This document shows, piece by piece, positions 1 through 11,105 of a DNA stretch of 64,000 bases. The notes beneath the pieces are model-generated. The model saw nothing but the letters and a program-made list of their open reading frames with translations. It had not been told where the DNA came from and made no database searches. The position numbers and the translations under genes are program-made. The stretch comes from Punica granatum (Eukaryota > Streptophyta > Magnoliopsida > Myrtales > Lythraceae): positions 23,782,274 to 23,846,273 of the forward strand of contig NC_045129.1 in assembly GCF_007655135.1 (NCBI RefSeq), in the 5' to 3' direction. Position 1 is the first letter of the stretch. Each line of letters starts with the position of its first letter.

Positions 1-978
1 GGTTAGAAACACCTAGAGCTATGAGTGAAAAAGGGCAACCCGTTCGGGTGCGAGTTTCATTCGCGTAACCCATTTCGTTCATTTTCGGTGTTTCTTTCTT
101 CCTATCGTAGATTCGGTGGGGAGCATTTTTACTTCAGTTACAAAAACGCGCACAAACCGGATTAATCATGCACTCGACTTAAACGAACATTAGATAATGG
201 GTAGGTGGAATATTAGATTCCAATCTAGAGTCAAAATACGAGTTTGGCTAATTCGGTGAAACCACAGTGTCATCTCACTGAATAAGAATCTTAAAACAAA
301 TTCACACACGTAATCGGCTTAGAACCATATTCTAGCCCACCATCTATGTTTGCCTAGGATAGACGCATTGTTTTTTTAATCAACCCCGGTTAATAACTGA
401 TTAAATCACGTACATTCGACTTAACACACAACTTGTCTGTATTCACCTACATTTGTCAGTTGTTATCTGTCTTTCATCAGTTTTATCAGTTTTCTTCTGT
501 TTTCCATTGTCTTTTACTGATTTGTTGCGATTCGGGTCCGAGCCCACAGGTTACGTGTTGCACGGGGTCTAACGCCCCAAATCACCGAACACGAGGTCCA
601 ATGCCTCCTAATTCACTGAGCGCGTGCAACCCGAGTGCGGAATGGGATCTAGCCTTGAGTCACCATCGCACTCCAAACATGGCCTATGTGGAAGGCAATT
701 TGGATTGGATGCGTGAAACGTATTTAGATATCACCCGAGAGCTCAATCGGTCCAACGGTTGCAGTGGGAACTAATCGGTTCTCCTGCAAACCGTCGGTTC
801 AATTGGACCCGACCCCCGGCTCTTTGAGCCCGCGTTGCCTTAATTTGTTTGACGCTCATTCAAAATACACGGTGAGCAGGAGCGGAATATTGGCCCAATG
901 CAAACCGATCGGGATCCATTTACTTTATTCAGTTGTACTCTGTAATAATTCGAGTGTACATTGTGAGGATCTTATTTG
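1..978 (+). repeat. Element A 5' LTR remnant (family I)
   Basis: The stretch matches, in opposite orientation, about 26410-27385 and 43145-44120 of the two LTRs of element B. Shared landmarks are the block at 30-120 and the paired GGGGTCTAACGCCCC-like segment near 556. The left part of the LTR lies outside the window. Similarity stops near 978, roughly 590 bases before the LTR end seen in B, so the LTR terminus and the primer-binding site were lost in a deletion that runs into ORF1. The exact breakpoint is uncertain by some tens of bases. Confidence 0.75.
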
Positions 979-1034
979 TACATCCACGGCCGCAAGATTC
1001 CTACAGATTCAAGAGATTCGCCGCTAACGGGACG

Positions 1035-1438
1035 CTAGCATCATATAGCGTCTGTACTTCCCCGAACACCCCACCGACGACGAACGAGCATTCTCCGCCA
1101 CATCAACATACGTGGCTCGGTTCTATGCACGAGGATTGGCACCGCCGCAACGGTCCCAGGCCGCCTCGACTCCCCGCTCGACATCCACCCTCGCCCCCGA
1201 AGCCGAAAGCTCCATCCAAGCGGCCATGCACGCGGAACTACGGGCCATCAAGGAAGAACGAGATAGGCTCCGTTGCGAGCTTGTTGATTCCCGCGCAGAG
1301 GTCGCGGACTACAGGGAGCTTCAGATAGAGCTTACTCGAGCACGCGCCCGGGTCGCACACCTAAATCGGGAGATGGCCCGTTTAAGCGCGGAGTTGGATC
1401 GAGTGCACAAAAGGGCGCGCAACCTCGCCCACCCCTAG
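1035..1438 (+). pseudogene. Element A ORF1, C-terminal remnant
   Basis: Open frame ending at TAG 1436-1438. From the segment reading YFPEHPTDDERAF onward it aligns with the last ~110 residues of the intact ORF1 of element C (YFPEHPTQDERDF). It then continues into the same kind of Glu/Arg/Leu-rich coiled coil, with heptad-like spacing from about 1230 to 1420. The N-terminal ~380 residues are missing, removed by the deletion that also took the LTR end. An in-frame stop lies just upstream of the homologous part. The product is presumed non-functional. Confidence 0.75.
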
Positions 1439-1752
1439 GATTAGCGGACGCGCCCATTTTTGTCCTCGTTCGGACCTACGCCGCTTTCAAGCGGCCACCG
1501 AGCGCCAAGGGATGTCGGCTTTACGTTTATGTTCCTTTTTCTTTCGTACGTTCTATTTTGTAAAACTATGGAACTTGAAGCTGATCAATGTAATGACATT
1601 AGCGCTTTGAAAACTCATGCATCTCATACATCTTGTCATTCTATTTATTCCGTACTTATCATTTGAGATATCGATGTTTGCCCTTACACATTCTTGGAAT
1701 TAGGTGATCACAACTGGCGTCACACCGCTACCCAACTCGTCAGCGTCTCAGG
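1439..1752 (+). other. ORF1-gag spacer of element A
   Basis: Non-coding, T-rich stretch between the end of ORF1 and the gag start. It matches the region directly after ORF1 in element C (about 10680-10790), including the shared phrase around 'aaaactcatgcat'. This homology marks where gag-pol should follow in C but does not. No promoter or splice signal stands out. Confidence 0.6.
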
Positions 1753-3308
1753 ATGGCGGAAGGGGATCATGTCGATGCCTCCGAAGAAGTCAATCCTTCG
1801 GTCCCGACCCTCTCTCAACCACCTCCAACACATGCTCCGCCGCCTCTCACTCCTGCAGGCATACTCCCCGCATATTCCGGCGCCCTTCCAACACATCTCC
1901 CGCCCCCGGCGTCTTCAGGGGCGCCTTTGCCACCGGCCTCACTAACTTCCGCCGCTACCGACGACCAAGCCCGCATTGCGGCACTCGAGGGCACGGTCAA
2001 CCAAATGGCCACCAACATGGCAGAGTTGCTCGCCCTGCTCAGAAGACCTAACCGGGCCTCCTCGAGCTCCACACCTCCGCCGGGGCCGGGGCCGACGGCC
2101 AATCCAACCCCGTGGGCTCCACCAACTCAAGCCTCGGAGAACACGGAGGTGCCCGTGCCACCAACACTGCACGCGTCCGCAGCTCACCCCTTCACCAACC
2201 AATTTCCGCCGCCGCCGGCCCCCACGGCCGTCCCTCTTCCACTGGCGACCTTCCTATCCTCGGAGCACATCCTGTCCGCACCTCCGCCCGTTTCCATACC
2301 GGCCCCGGCTATGGCCTAGACAGTACCTCTGCCGATGGTTTTCCCGGCGTCCAGCGTACATGCTCCAACTCAGCTTCAAGCCACGGAGCTTCCTCCCTAT
2401 CCGTCCCTACAACCTCACGCCGGCCTCTCCTACCAGGCACCGCCCCCCATAAACACCACTTTCCACGAACCGGGCACGCCGACTCATGCGGCCCAGTTCG
2501 CCTCGCTGACGCATTTCTTCCCCGAGGTTGATGCCGAACAGGAACGAAGGCTCAAGAGGATGGAAGAAATGATACGGGCCCTACAAGCGAGTGATGCTCG
2601 TCCTGACACGCGCCACAGCGACTGCAACCTATTCCCGAGCATGCAGCTGCCCCCGAAGTTCAAGATCCCGGAATTCAAGACTTATGAGGGCACGACGGAC
2701 CCACGCCACCACCTTCGCCATTACCGAGGGAAGATGCTACAATATTGGATCCACTCCTTCCAAGATAGCCTGTCGGGATCGGCCCTCGATTGGTTCATAT
2801 CGCTGAAGGCCGAGGACATCTCGACGTGGGAGGATCTCTCCTGGAAGTTCATCAACCATTACCGATATTGCGCAGAGACGCCTCCCACCCTTCTGGAGCT
2901 GAGCACGAAAGAAATGGCGCAGGGCCAAAAGTTCGAGGAATATGCTACCAAGTGGCGTGCCCAAGCAGCAAAGCACATCCCCCCGATCAGCGAGGCGCAA
3001 CAGATCCAGTTGTTCCACTCCACACTGAGAGGAGTGTACTATTCACACTTGTTGGCACACACTTCGTCATTCTCCGACCTCATCGAGGCCGAGAAGAAAC
3101 TGGATTTGGGAATCAAGCTCGGAAGGATGGAGGACCCCACCAACAAAGGAGAGGAGTCATCGAAGAAGGTCCCCGCGACATCATCATCTTCCAGCGGGAG
3201 AAAGGGGAAGGAAGTATCGGTAAACACCGTCAACGCGGCACAACAGGCCTCCCAGCAATATTCGATGAACTTCACGGCGGCGCCTCCCGTAGCTCCCTCC
3301 TACGCCCC
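1753..3308 (+). pseudogene. gag: Element A gag, N-terminal part (interrupted)
   Basis: ATG at 1753 opens a proline/alanine-rich head (residues 1-180) with a short helix-forming stretch near residues 74-98. The retrotransposon Gag core follows, from about 2640 (PKFKIPEFKTYEGTTDP) to 3130, with typical phrases such as SGSALDWF and TLLELSTKEM. This core would assemble the capsid-like particle. An in-frame TAG at 2317-2319 splits the frame; reading on in the same frame (next ATG 2335) gives the rest. Translation is cut at 3308, where element C inserted. The frame resumes at 21009 with no shift once C and one GCCCC copy are discounted. Confidence 0.85.
3304..3308. repeat. Target-site duplication of element C, left copy (GCCCC)
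   Basis: GCCCC immediately before the TG of C's 5' LTR. It is repeated at 21004-21008 directly after the CA of the 3' LTR. Confidence 0.95.
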
Positions 3309-4907
3309 TGTCAGCACCCCATTTTGGCTCACCTTTCCAAACGATGATATCAGCAATGATCCAAGCCACAACCTGAGCAGAATATAGAAAAACGACTTAA
3401 CAGAGCAGAAAATCACTATTCATCCTCAAGTCGGCAAAATCGGGCAAATGACACATGCATATGACAGAAGGACTCCAGGGGTCACCAAAGGGTAATAGAG
3501 TGACTAGAGAGCTCAGCAATATCCAAAACCAGCATTTTCAGTATATCACACGGACAGTTCTATTTTCCGATAGTTCGCTCGATCATCGGAAGATAGCCAA
3601 TATTGGACCCCAAAAATCCACTCCAATGCCAAACAGATGAAAAGTGTCCCTAAAGGCATTTTGCAAATCATCTGCTCTATACAGAACAACTTTCTGTATA
3701 CAGACAACTTTTCAGTGGAAGTCCAAAAATGCCGGTTTCTCGAAGAAAAGTTAATTCCAAATATCAGATGCGGCCATGCCCCTCAATCATACAGAGCACG
3801 AGCAATGCTTCATATTGTCTTTTAGAAGCCGTACAGACACTCTGAATAACTTCCGAATGACAAAACGGGCATACCCTTCTTCGGAAGAGCGTAACCGGAG
3901 ACTGGTCTGATGGAATTACGGCAAACGAAGTTCACACTACATTGCCCTGAAAACTCCAGCGGACATACGCAATTGGGCAAAACAAACAGCAAAACCCTTC
4001 ACGGTTTCCCGAGTAACCTCCGAGGGGCAGAAAAGGCCATTTTCAGTGAAAATCCATATCCGGAGGTCCTCTTTGGGGAAACTTGACGCCGGATGCTTAC
4101 CTTACACAATGCTAGCCTTCTCAAGGCTCAATGTGGAATTGTCGGAATGAATCACACAACTCATCTAGACCCCTCGAGCAGTGCTTTAAGGGTCTCAGAT
4201 GCACTTTTCATATCCTTAGAGGCCCAATCTCAGCAAACAGAGATCGCAGTAATCTCCGGATCGCCCAAGAAACTCAGAAAGCAATTTGAGAAATCCAGTT
4301 TCGGCCTCCTAGGACATCTCCGGCTCCATATTTGTATTTACCGGCTTAAGGGACAAGGGCCCACGTAATTTGACAATTTATGTCAAAATGACCGACGTGG
4401 GATGCAGATACAAGATATGCTGTCAGAAGTGGGTAACCTCGCTCTGAATGCATAAAAGGAGCAAAACCGGCTTCCAAGCCTCATACAGACATTTGGCAAT
4501 TTCTCACGGAAAATGCCAATCTCGGACTCATTAAATCCCTTTCCTCGCGTATATCGATAATTCGACGTTCAATTCAAACCACGAACTTCGAATGCGCGAT
4601 CAATCGAGACCCGAGCTTTTTCCCGGTTTCTCCTCTTCGGTCGTGGGACCCACGGGCTATTCAAGATGAGTCACCCTTTACTCTAGAAGCTTCTTCTTCT
4701 TCTTCAATGCAAGAAGCCAACTTGCACTCTTGCTTGAAAATATCCAAGAGTTTGAAGACAACACTCAAGCCTCCATCAATGCTCATCAATGCTCATCAAT
4801 GTCTTATCTCTTCTTCATTAATGCAATGGAAGAGGATGAGGCTTGATATTTTCTAAGCATGGGGGTTAAGAGCACTTGCTTTTGCTAATTGTGTCATTAG
4901 CTTTGCC

Positions 4908-4915
4908 TATAAATG
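4908..4915 (+). promoter_or_regulatory. Putative TATA box of the C 5' LTR
   Basis: TATAAATG followed by a CT-rich stretch with 'cactctctccaagc', typical of a plant LTR promoter. The same box is at 17725 and 37071. Transcription would start some 30 bases downstream; the start itself is not visible. Confidence 0.6.
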
Positions 4916-5220
4916 GCCCAAAAGTGATTAAGATAATCACTTCTCCTCTTGCACACTCTCTCCAAGCTTTCTCCCTCAAGAAAAGCTCTCAACTCCATGG
5001 CCAAGAACCAGCAAGGTTCAACACTTCAAAACCAAGAGAGAAAAATCGAAGCAAACCCGAAGAAAGCTTTGAGTTTCTTAAGTCGGAAGCCGATGTTCAT
5101 CATGTTTTGGACCCAAGGAGTTCATTCATGAAATTAGATTTTTGGTTTGAAGTCATTTGCTCATCATTTCAGGTTGATTCCCTCATTTCGGGTGAAGATC
5201 GTGCTCTCGGGTGAACAGTG

Positions 5221-5345
5221 CACCCGTAGCCGCACACTCGCGCGTCCAGCCGCGCACACTCGAGCACAGCAGCGCGCTCGCGCGCACAGCCGCGCGCACA
5301 GCCACGCGCCCGCGCACACCAGCCGGCCTCCCGTGCACCTAGCTC
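5221..5345 (+). repeat. GC-rich hypervariable slot in the C 5' LTR
   Basis: Degenerate repeats built on CGCGCACAGC and CGCGCCCG units, directly after 'tcgggtgaacagtg'. The matching slot of the 3' LTR (18038-18178) is 40 bases longer. In solo LTR E (37437-37560) and element D (54893-55495) other GC-rich repeats fill the same slot. Confidence 0.75.
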
Positions 5346-7186
5346 CCCAAACGTGCATGTCCTTGCACCCGAGCATTCTTTCAAGCGTTCAACCGAGTCA
5401 CTCGACTCTCGAACACTTCCCCGACTCTTTCCTCGTATCCCGAGGCTAGGTAAATCACTCTTGACTTAGAGGAGTTAGGGCTTTTTACATTATTTGCATG
5501 GCTATGGAGTAATATGGTGCACAAAGCATGTTCACTTGCAAGACTTCATGTTTATGCACTTTTTACATTATATCATGCATGTTTATCCTCGATTAACATG
5601 TTAGCATGTCGGGAAACGTTTGGATCGACCCTCGGAAGACCTTCCCGACCCGAAATAAGCAAAAGAGCTCTCGGGTTTGCCTCAAGAAGAGGTAACCGAG
5701 ACTTGGCTTGCTTTCCTCGGGTTATGAACGGCCTTCTTAGCCCGATCCAAGTTCGATTCCCGAGTCTTCTCGTGTTTTCTTACATGCATGAAGTCGGTAT
5801 TGTTTTATCGATTCCTTAAATAACTTGTTTGTGCATGTTTGCATGTTCGAATGCGTTATTCAAATCATGGCAATACCGATTTTCGTTTAATCGTGTCATT
5901 TATCATGTGTGTCGTTTGAGCATGCGAGAAATGATTCGAAACGAGACGGGTAAACCTCGTGGAACCCCATTCGGGCCATGGGACTTCTCGGCTCTCTCCA
6001 AAGAGAAGTGGCCGAGAGCCTCTTAGACTCGTACGGGTTGCATGAGGCTTCCTCTTCCCGTTTTGAGTCTGTTCTCGGCTTTCGTGTAATTTGCAATTTA
6101 CATTATCGTCGCAATATCGCATGAAAATGTCTTTTCAAAGCAAAGCATGCATGGATTCGGGTATCGATGACTCATTCGGGTCCATTCGGTTATGAGGGTA
6201 GTTTCGGTCATTGGACCAAATTATCCTCGATCCTTATGGACTCGTCTTGGTCGTCGAGTCGTGAATCGTTTTCACAATTAATGCATTCGGCATAACCCTT
6301 AAGCATCAATTCCACAAACGGGTTAATCGGGACGCTCACATGATTAAACCCACTTTACACTGATAAAGTTTACACGAATTGGCCATTAACTGATAACTCG
6401 CGTCGATGAGTTGTCAAATGACGTCGGTGCCCTGTTCAAACTTATCAATTTCAAAACCCGAAACGGGCTGTCCGATGTAGCATGGACGTCTGAAAAGGGC
6501 TTCTGTGTCTCAACTTGAGTTTTTACCTGATTCCAGGTAACTCAGGTCATGATGCAGAAGATCTTTCTAGATCACTTCCGGGCAGACCGACCGGTTCTTT
6601 GGCTTTTTTGGGGTTCTTGCATAACCCTGGACGATCCAGGGAATTGGTCGACACCGGCTACAGGCCGAAGTGGCCCGCACTGCGATGTTTCCCCTTTTCT
6701 GAAAACAATTTTCAAATAAAGGGCAAAATCGTCATTTCACAATTCAACGACACTCTTAAGGTTAGCATGACAGAAACACTACAGTACGGGATAAGAACGG
6801 GCTACCTGTTCAGGTGCAGGTTCATCTGCATAGCCTTTTCTTATCTAACTGATGAGTTTCTGTCATCCTAACATAGACTCGGGTAACTAGAACGGTTATC
6901 TCTGTCAGAAAACATGCAAAATGCTGATTAACCTTTCACTCGACCTAACCAAACACTAGATAATGGTTAGGAGGAATTCTAGATTCCAAATCTAGAGTCA
7001 AAACACGAGTTTGGCTAATTCAGTGGAAATTCAGTGTCACAATACAGAACAACTGTAAAATCAATCCACACACATGAGATTTGACTCTCTTTGTCAGGTT
7101 CTCAAAACAAAGCCGAATGCTAAAACATTGGCACGTGCTGGTTTGTCTAGGGTAGGATTTGCATGCCAAAAATACCCCGGATTAAC

Positions 7187-7615
<429 letters not shown>

Positions 7616-7685
7616 ATGTTGCGTGTTATCTTTCCGCACCTGTTTGCCATGCGGGTCGAGCCTGATCCCTAGGCCGAATAATATT

Positions 7686-7765
7686 AGGGTTCAACGCCCT
7701 AATCATCGAGCACAGGGTTCAACGCCCTAATCAACACTCACAGGGTCCAACGCCCTATTCAGTGA
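7686..7765 (+). repeat. Three short hairpin repeats in the C 5' LTR
   Basis: Three units of about 27 bases, each with AGGGTTCAACGCCCT or AGGGTCCAACGCCCT, where AGGG pairs with CCCT. The same triplet is in the 3' LTR (20166-20245), in E (39206-39285), reversed in D (52866-52945), and as a two-unit form in A (near 556-606) and B. Confidence 0.65.
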
Positions 7766-8525
7766 GAGCGTCCATTGAATTTCAGTTCTTCGGTCTTTTC
7801 CCTAAACTCACGGTGAGTTAGAGTGGAATAATAACCGAACGCGAAACGACTGGAATTCGACCCTTTTGTAATTTGTATTTATTGTTTTCGAGAGCATTGT
7901 AAGGACTTTTATTTTGTACATTTGTTCTGTAAGAATTCCAGTCGGTGAGCGAACGGTCCGAGAGTCGAATTAATCGAATCGGTCTAGTGCTTGCCCAGAC
8001 ACAAGTAAATCCAAGATCTCGCGGTTTTGGTTCACGCAGGGATTCAACCTCCATGGTTCGATGAACTGTAACGCAAGATTGTGAAGCAACTCCCCGACAT
8101 ACGGGTTTACTTCTCTCTCGGCTTCTCAACCGACATCGTTTAATTCACCGAATCTCCGGTGTCAAAACGTGCGAGCCGAGTGCAGCTTAATTCATGCGGT
8201 AAATCATAAAACATGCAAGCCTTGCAAACTAGAGTACCGAAAGGGCATGCGGGATATAGGCCCGCACGTAACATGAACCCCCGAACACGGATTTTCCGAT
8301 TCCGCACAGATCAATGCCTTAACAACAAACTAGGTGTTCCATACCCCTAGACCCGGGTAACTTATCCGCCCTCGACCTTCGGGTCATAAAATGATAAGTG
8401 GCGACTCCTTCTCTCACGCGTGTCCGTCACGCGTCCCCACGGGAAGGTGGACACTCCCAAGCCGCGCGATCCAAAAGCGCGCAATGCGGGCCCCGACGAA
8501 AGTCCACATTCGGGTCCGTACAGTT

Positions 8526-8544
8526 TGGCGACTCCACTGGGGAC
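8526..8544 (+). promoter_or_regulatory. Primer-binding site of element C (tRNA-Arg type)
   Basis: TGGCGACTCCACTGGGGAC, three bases after the LTR end. It begins with TGG, as a site complementary to a tRNA 3' CCA end must. The sequence is the type reported for Ogre elements (tRNA-Arg). It primes minus-strand DNA synthesis. The same site occurs reversed at 42533-42551 in B. Confidence 0.85.
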
Positions 8545-9095
8545 ATACTTAGTGGGTTCAAGCTCGATCCGTTTGCTTGCTTGCATGTTTGTTTATCGCT
8601 TTCCGTACATTTACTTTTCTTGCACATTTACTTTTCTGCACTCGCATTGCATCATTCTAGTGGATTTAGGTACCACGCTTGAAATCCCACGAGCGGCAAT
8701 TTAGGAAGCTAGGTTAGACAGGGGTTCGAAGTAGGGGTACGGCGCGCGGTTCGACTGTCGCTTAGGCCTTGAAAAGAATCCCGCCCGATTTCAAGGAATT
8801 GATACCCTTGAGTCGGGGGCCTCCATCCCTAGGTAGCACGGTCCCTGTAGCACTGAACCATGCATCGTGCTATGCTTCCATGCAAGCCTTCTACCCGACT
8901 TCGGCAACAGTCTATCGAGTCGGCCTACGAGCCACTTGAGTCTTTTCCATTTCAAGAGCGGTGTACATGTACCTTGTAATTTTATTAAGCCATGGGCATT
9001 TATTTTTCGCACTCATGCATCATACAATTTTCAAAATTAGGGTGTCATTCGCATTGATGAGTCCTAAGCTGATCTTCTTTACATCTTGGTAAGGG
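8545..9095 (+). other. Untranslated leader of element C
   Basis: 551 bases between the primer-binding site and the ORF1 start. The matching stretch in B is 42532 down to about 41982. No coding signal is seen. In LTR elements this region usually holds the RNA dimerisation and packaging signals; I cannot place them from sequence alone. Confidence 0.6.
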
Positions 9096-10586
9096 ATGTC
9101 GCATTCGGCTTCCTTTCTGCACCTCGACAGAATCACGCCACCGCTTGAGCAGATCAGTCACATATGGACCAGCTTGCGTCAAATTGACCGAAACTATATC
9201 ACTTCCTTCGTCGGAGATGTGCCCATGCTCTCCACACGCCGAGTAGATTGGAATTTCCTAGGAGCAGCTGTGACGTTCTGGGATCCAACCCATGCGGTCT
9301 TCAACATTCAGGGTACAGAGCTTACGCCTATCATTGAGGAGTATCGGACCCTCATTGGCAGGATTGCTATTTCCCACGGCATTGTGGAGCCTAACCTCCG
9401 TACTACTCGATTGGTCTTAGTCTGGCGCCTACTCAGGGTGCACAGATATCAACTGCATGCCGAACTTGCATACTCCGGAGGCATTGAGATAGTAACCACG
9501 AAACTTCTCTGCTTTATCGAATCACAAGCACGCGAGGTTCGAGGGGACATTTTTCAAGCAAACTTATGTCATGCAGTTTTGCTCCTTATTTTTGGAACCC
9601 TTTTATTCCCTAGCGCAGTCGATCGCATCGACGCAGCTTTGGCTAGCGTCATCCTCCAAGTGGTCGGAGGCCGCGGGTACGAGGTAGCCCTAGTGGCTGA
9701 GACCATTCGGTCGCTCGACCGCGTTACGCGAACAGCTGATCGAAGGTTGAGGGGGTCCCCAATCCTTTTGCAAATTTGGCTACAGAGCCACGCAAGCCCC
9801 TTTGGCCTCGTGCCCCCAGTCCTGTTTTTCAACCACTCGGAGTCGATCATTTCTCGATTACTACCTTTAGTGCACGTGGAAGAACGCAAGGTTGCCGAGT
9901 GGATCAAAATTTTTCGTGAAATATCACCCAAGGGCTTTAAGTGGCGTGCCGCGTGGATGCCACCCGGACCCATGGCCCTTAGATCCCATGATTTTAACGG
10001 AATCCCACTTTTGAGCCATGCGGGGTCCACCACTTACTTCCCGTCGCGAGTAATGAGGCAGTTCGGTAGCCTACAGACAGTCCCCGAGGACACGGCACGG
10101 ACTAGGTTTGAACACACTTGGCGGGAGGATCAGACGTCCGTAGATTGCCAAAGTGATATCCAACAGGTCCTATCCGCATGGCGCACTGCGGTCACAGAGC
10201 TACCTTACTTTCCCGAACACCCTACTCAGGATGAACGGGATTTTCAGGCTACGGAAGAGTACATCCTCCGTTTCTACCGACGGAGTTCGTTTGTACACGA
10301 AGATTTCACCGGCTCTCCACAACTTGAGGATAGCACACCATATGGGGCACCCTCAACTTCGAGCATCGCCGTCCAAGCGGAACTCACTAGCCTCAGGTCT
10401 GAGAGGGACTGCCTTCGTTGGGAGGTCGCCGAGAAAGATGAGCAACTCATCGATCAGCGCCAGCTTCAAAGGGAGCTCGCCCAAGCACGCGTCGAGTTAC
10501 AGAGACGCGATCAGGAGTTGGCACGTGCGAACGCTACCATGGAGAGATCCAAGAAGAGGACCCATGGAGGTCCCCACCCATCTTAG
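9096..10586 (+). CDS. ORF1 protein of element C (Ogre extra ORF, DUF7745-like)
   Basis: Uninterrupted 496-codon frame from ATG 9096 to TAG 10584-10586. Residues 1-330 form a globular, tryptophan-rich region that contains WDPTHAVFNI followed by TPIIEEYRTLIGR. That pattern resembles plant DUF7745/plant-mobile-domain proteins. Residues ~410-485 are a Glu/Arg/Leu/Gln-rich coiled coil (for example LRSERDCLRWEVAEKDEQL), and the tail is basic (SKKRTHGGP). It lies 551 bases after the primer-binding site, where Ogre elements carry their extra ORF upstream of gag. Its biochemical role is unknown, and it lacks nuclease, RT or protease motifs. It is the only intact long gene in an element without gag-pol, and fragments of it remain in A (1035-1438) and B (41690-41981). 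I am sure of the frame and fairly sure of the family. Confidence 0.85.
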   Translation: MSHSASFLHLDRITPPLEQISHIWTSLRQIDRNYITSFVGDVPMLSTRRVDWNFLGAAVTFWDPTHAVFNIQGTELTPIIEEYRTLIGRIAISHGIVEPNLRTTRLVLVWRLLRVHRYQLHAELAYSGGIEIVTTKLLCFIESQAREVRGDIFQANLCHAVLLLIFGTLLFPSAVDRIDAALASVILQVVGGRGYEVALVAETIRSLDRVTRTADRRLRGSPILLQIWLQSHASPFGLVPPVLFFNHSESIISRLLPLVHVEERKVAEWIKIFREISPKGFKWRAAWMPPGPMALRSHDFNGIPLLSHAGSTTYFPSRVMRQFGSLQTVPEDTARTRFEHTWREDQTSVDCQSDIQQVLSAWRTAVTELPYFPEHPTQDERDFQATEEYILRFYRRSSFVHEDFTGSPQLEDSTPYGAPSTSSIAVQAELTSLRSERDCLRWEVAEKDEQLIDQRQLQRELAQARVELQRRDQELARANATMERSKKRTHGGPHPS

Positions 10587-10814
10587 GATAGATATCTCCA
10601 CTAGGCTTTCGCCTGGAATTGGTGTTTTCCGTGGCAATGTTCACTTGTGCCCCGAGCGGGATGGAAGATCGACTTAAGGATTTATTTTCCAAACTGCATT
10701 GTATTTTAAACTCTTTGAATCGATGCGAACGACAACATTAGCTTTCAAAACTCATGCATTGCATACATTTGATATATTTATTAACTTGCGGCTACAATGC
10801 ATTTCCACACGATA
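10587..10814 (+). other. Post-ORF1 spacer of element C
   Basis: A/T-rich and related to the ORF1-gag spacer of A (1439-1752). In A gag follows this spacer; in C it is followed by repeats. This places the junction of the missing gag-pol block near 10790. Confidence 0.6.
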
Positions 10815-11105
10815 GACAAGTTATGCCAACCTTTGCGGGTAGACCACCCGCGGTCTTCACTTCTCCATAGCGAGATGTACTATGACCAGAAGCCGTCCAG
10901 CTCGGCCACCCACCCCGCACGACAGGCGAGTCGTGCCAACCTTTGCGGGTAGACCACCCACGGTCTTCACTTCTCCATAGCGAGATGTGCTATGACCAGA
11001 AGCCGTCCATCCCGGCCACCCACCCCACATGACCGGCGAGTCGTGCCAACCTTCGCGGGCAGGCCATCTGCGGCCTTCACTCTTCCTCCATGGCAAGGCG
11101 AGCTA
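10815..11105 (+). repeat. Three-copy 110-base tandem repeat
   Basis: Units start at equivalent points 10825, 10935 and 11045 (GCCAACCTTTGCGGG...), a spacing of 110. They include a run naming 'ggtcttcacttctccat'. A single related unit is found reversed in B (about 41400-41450). The third copy is the most diverged. Confidence 0.85.

Noticed and set aside
4876..5214. 112-codon frame repeated at 17693-18031
   Set aside because: It overlaps the TATA box and leader of C's LTR. The copies are sister LTRs, and E has a changed sequence in this part.
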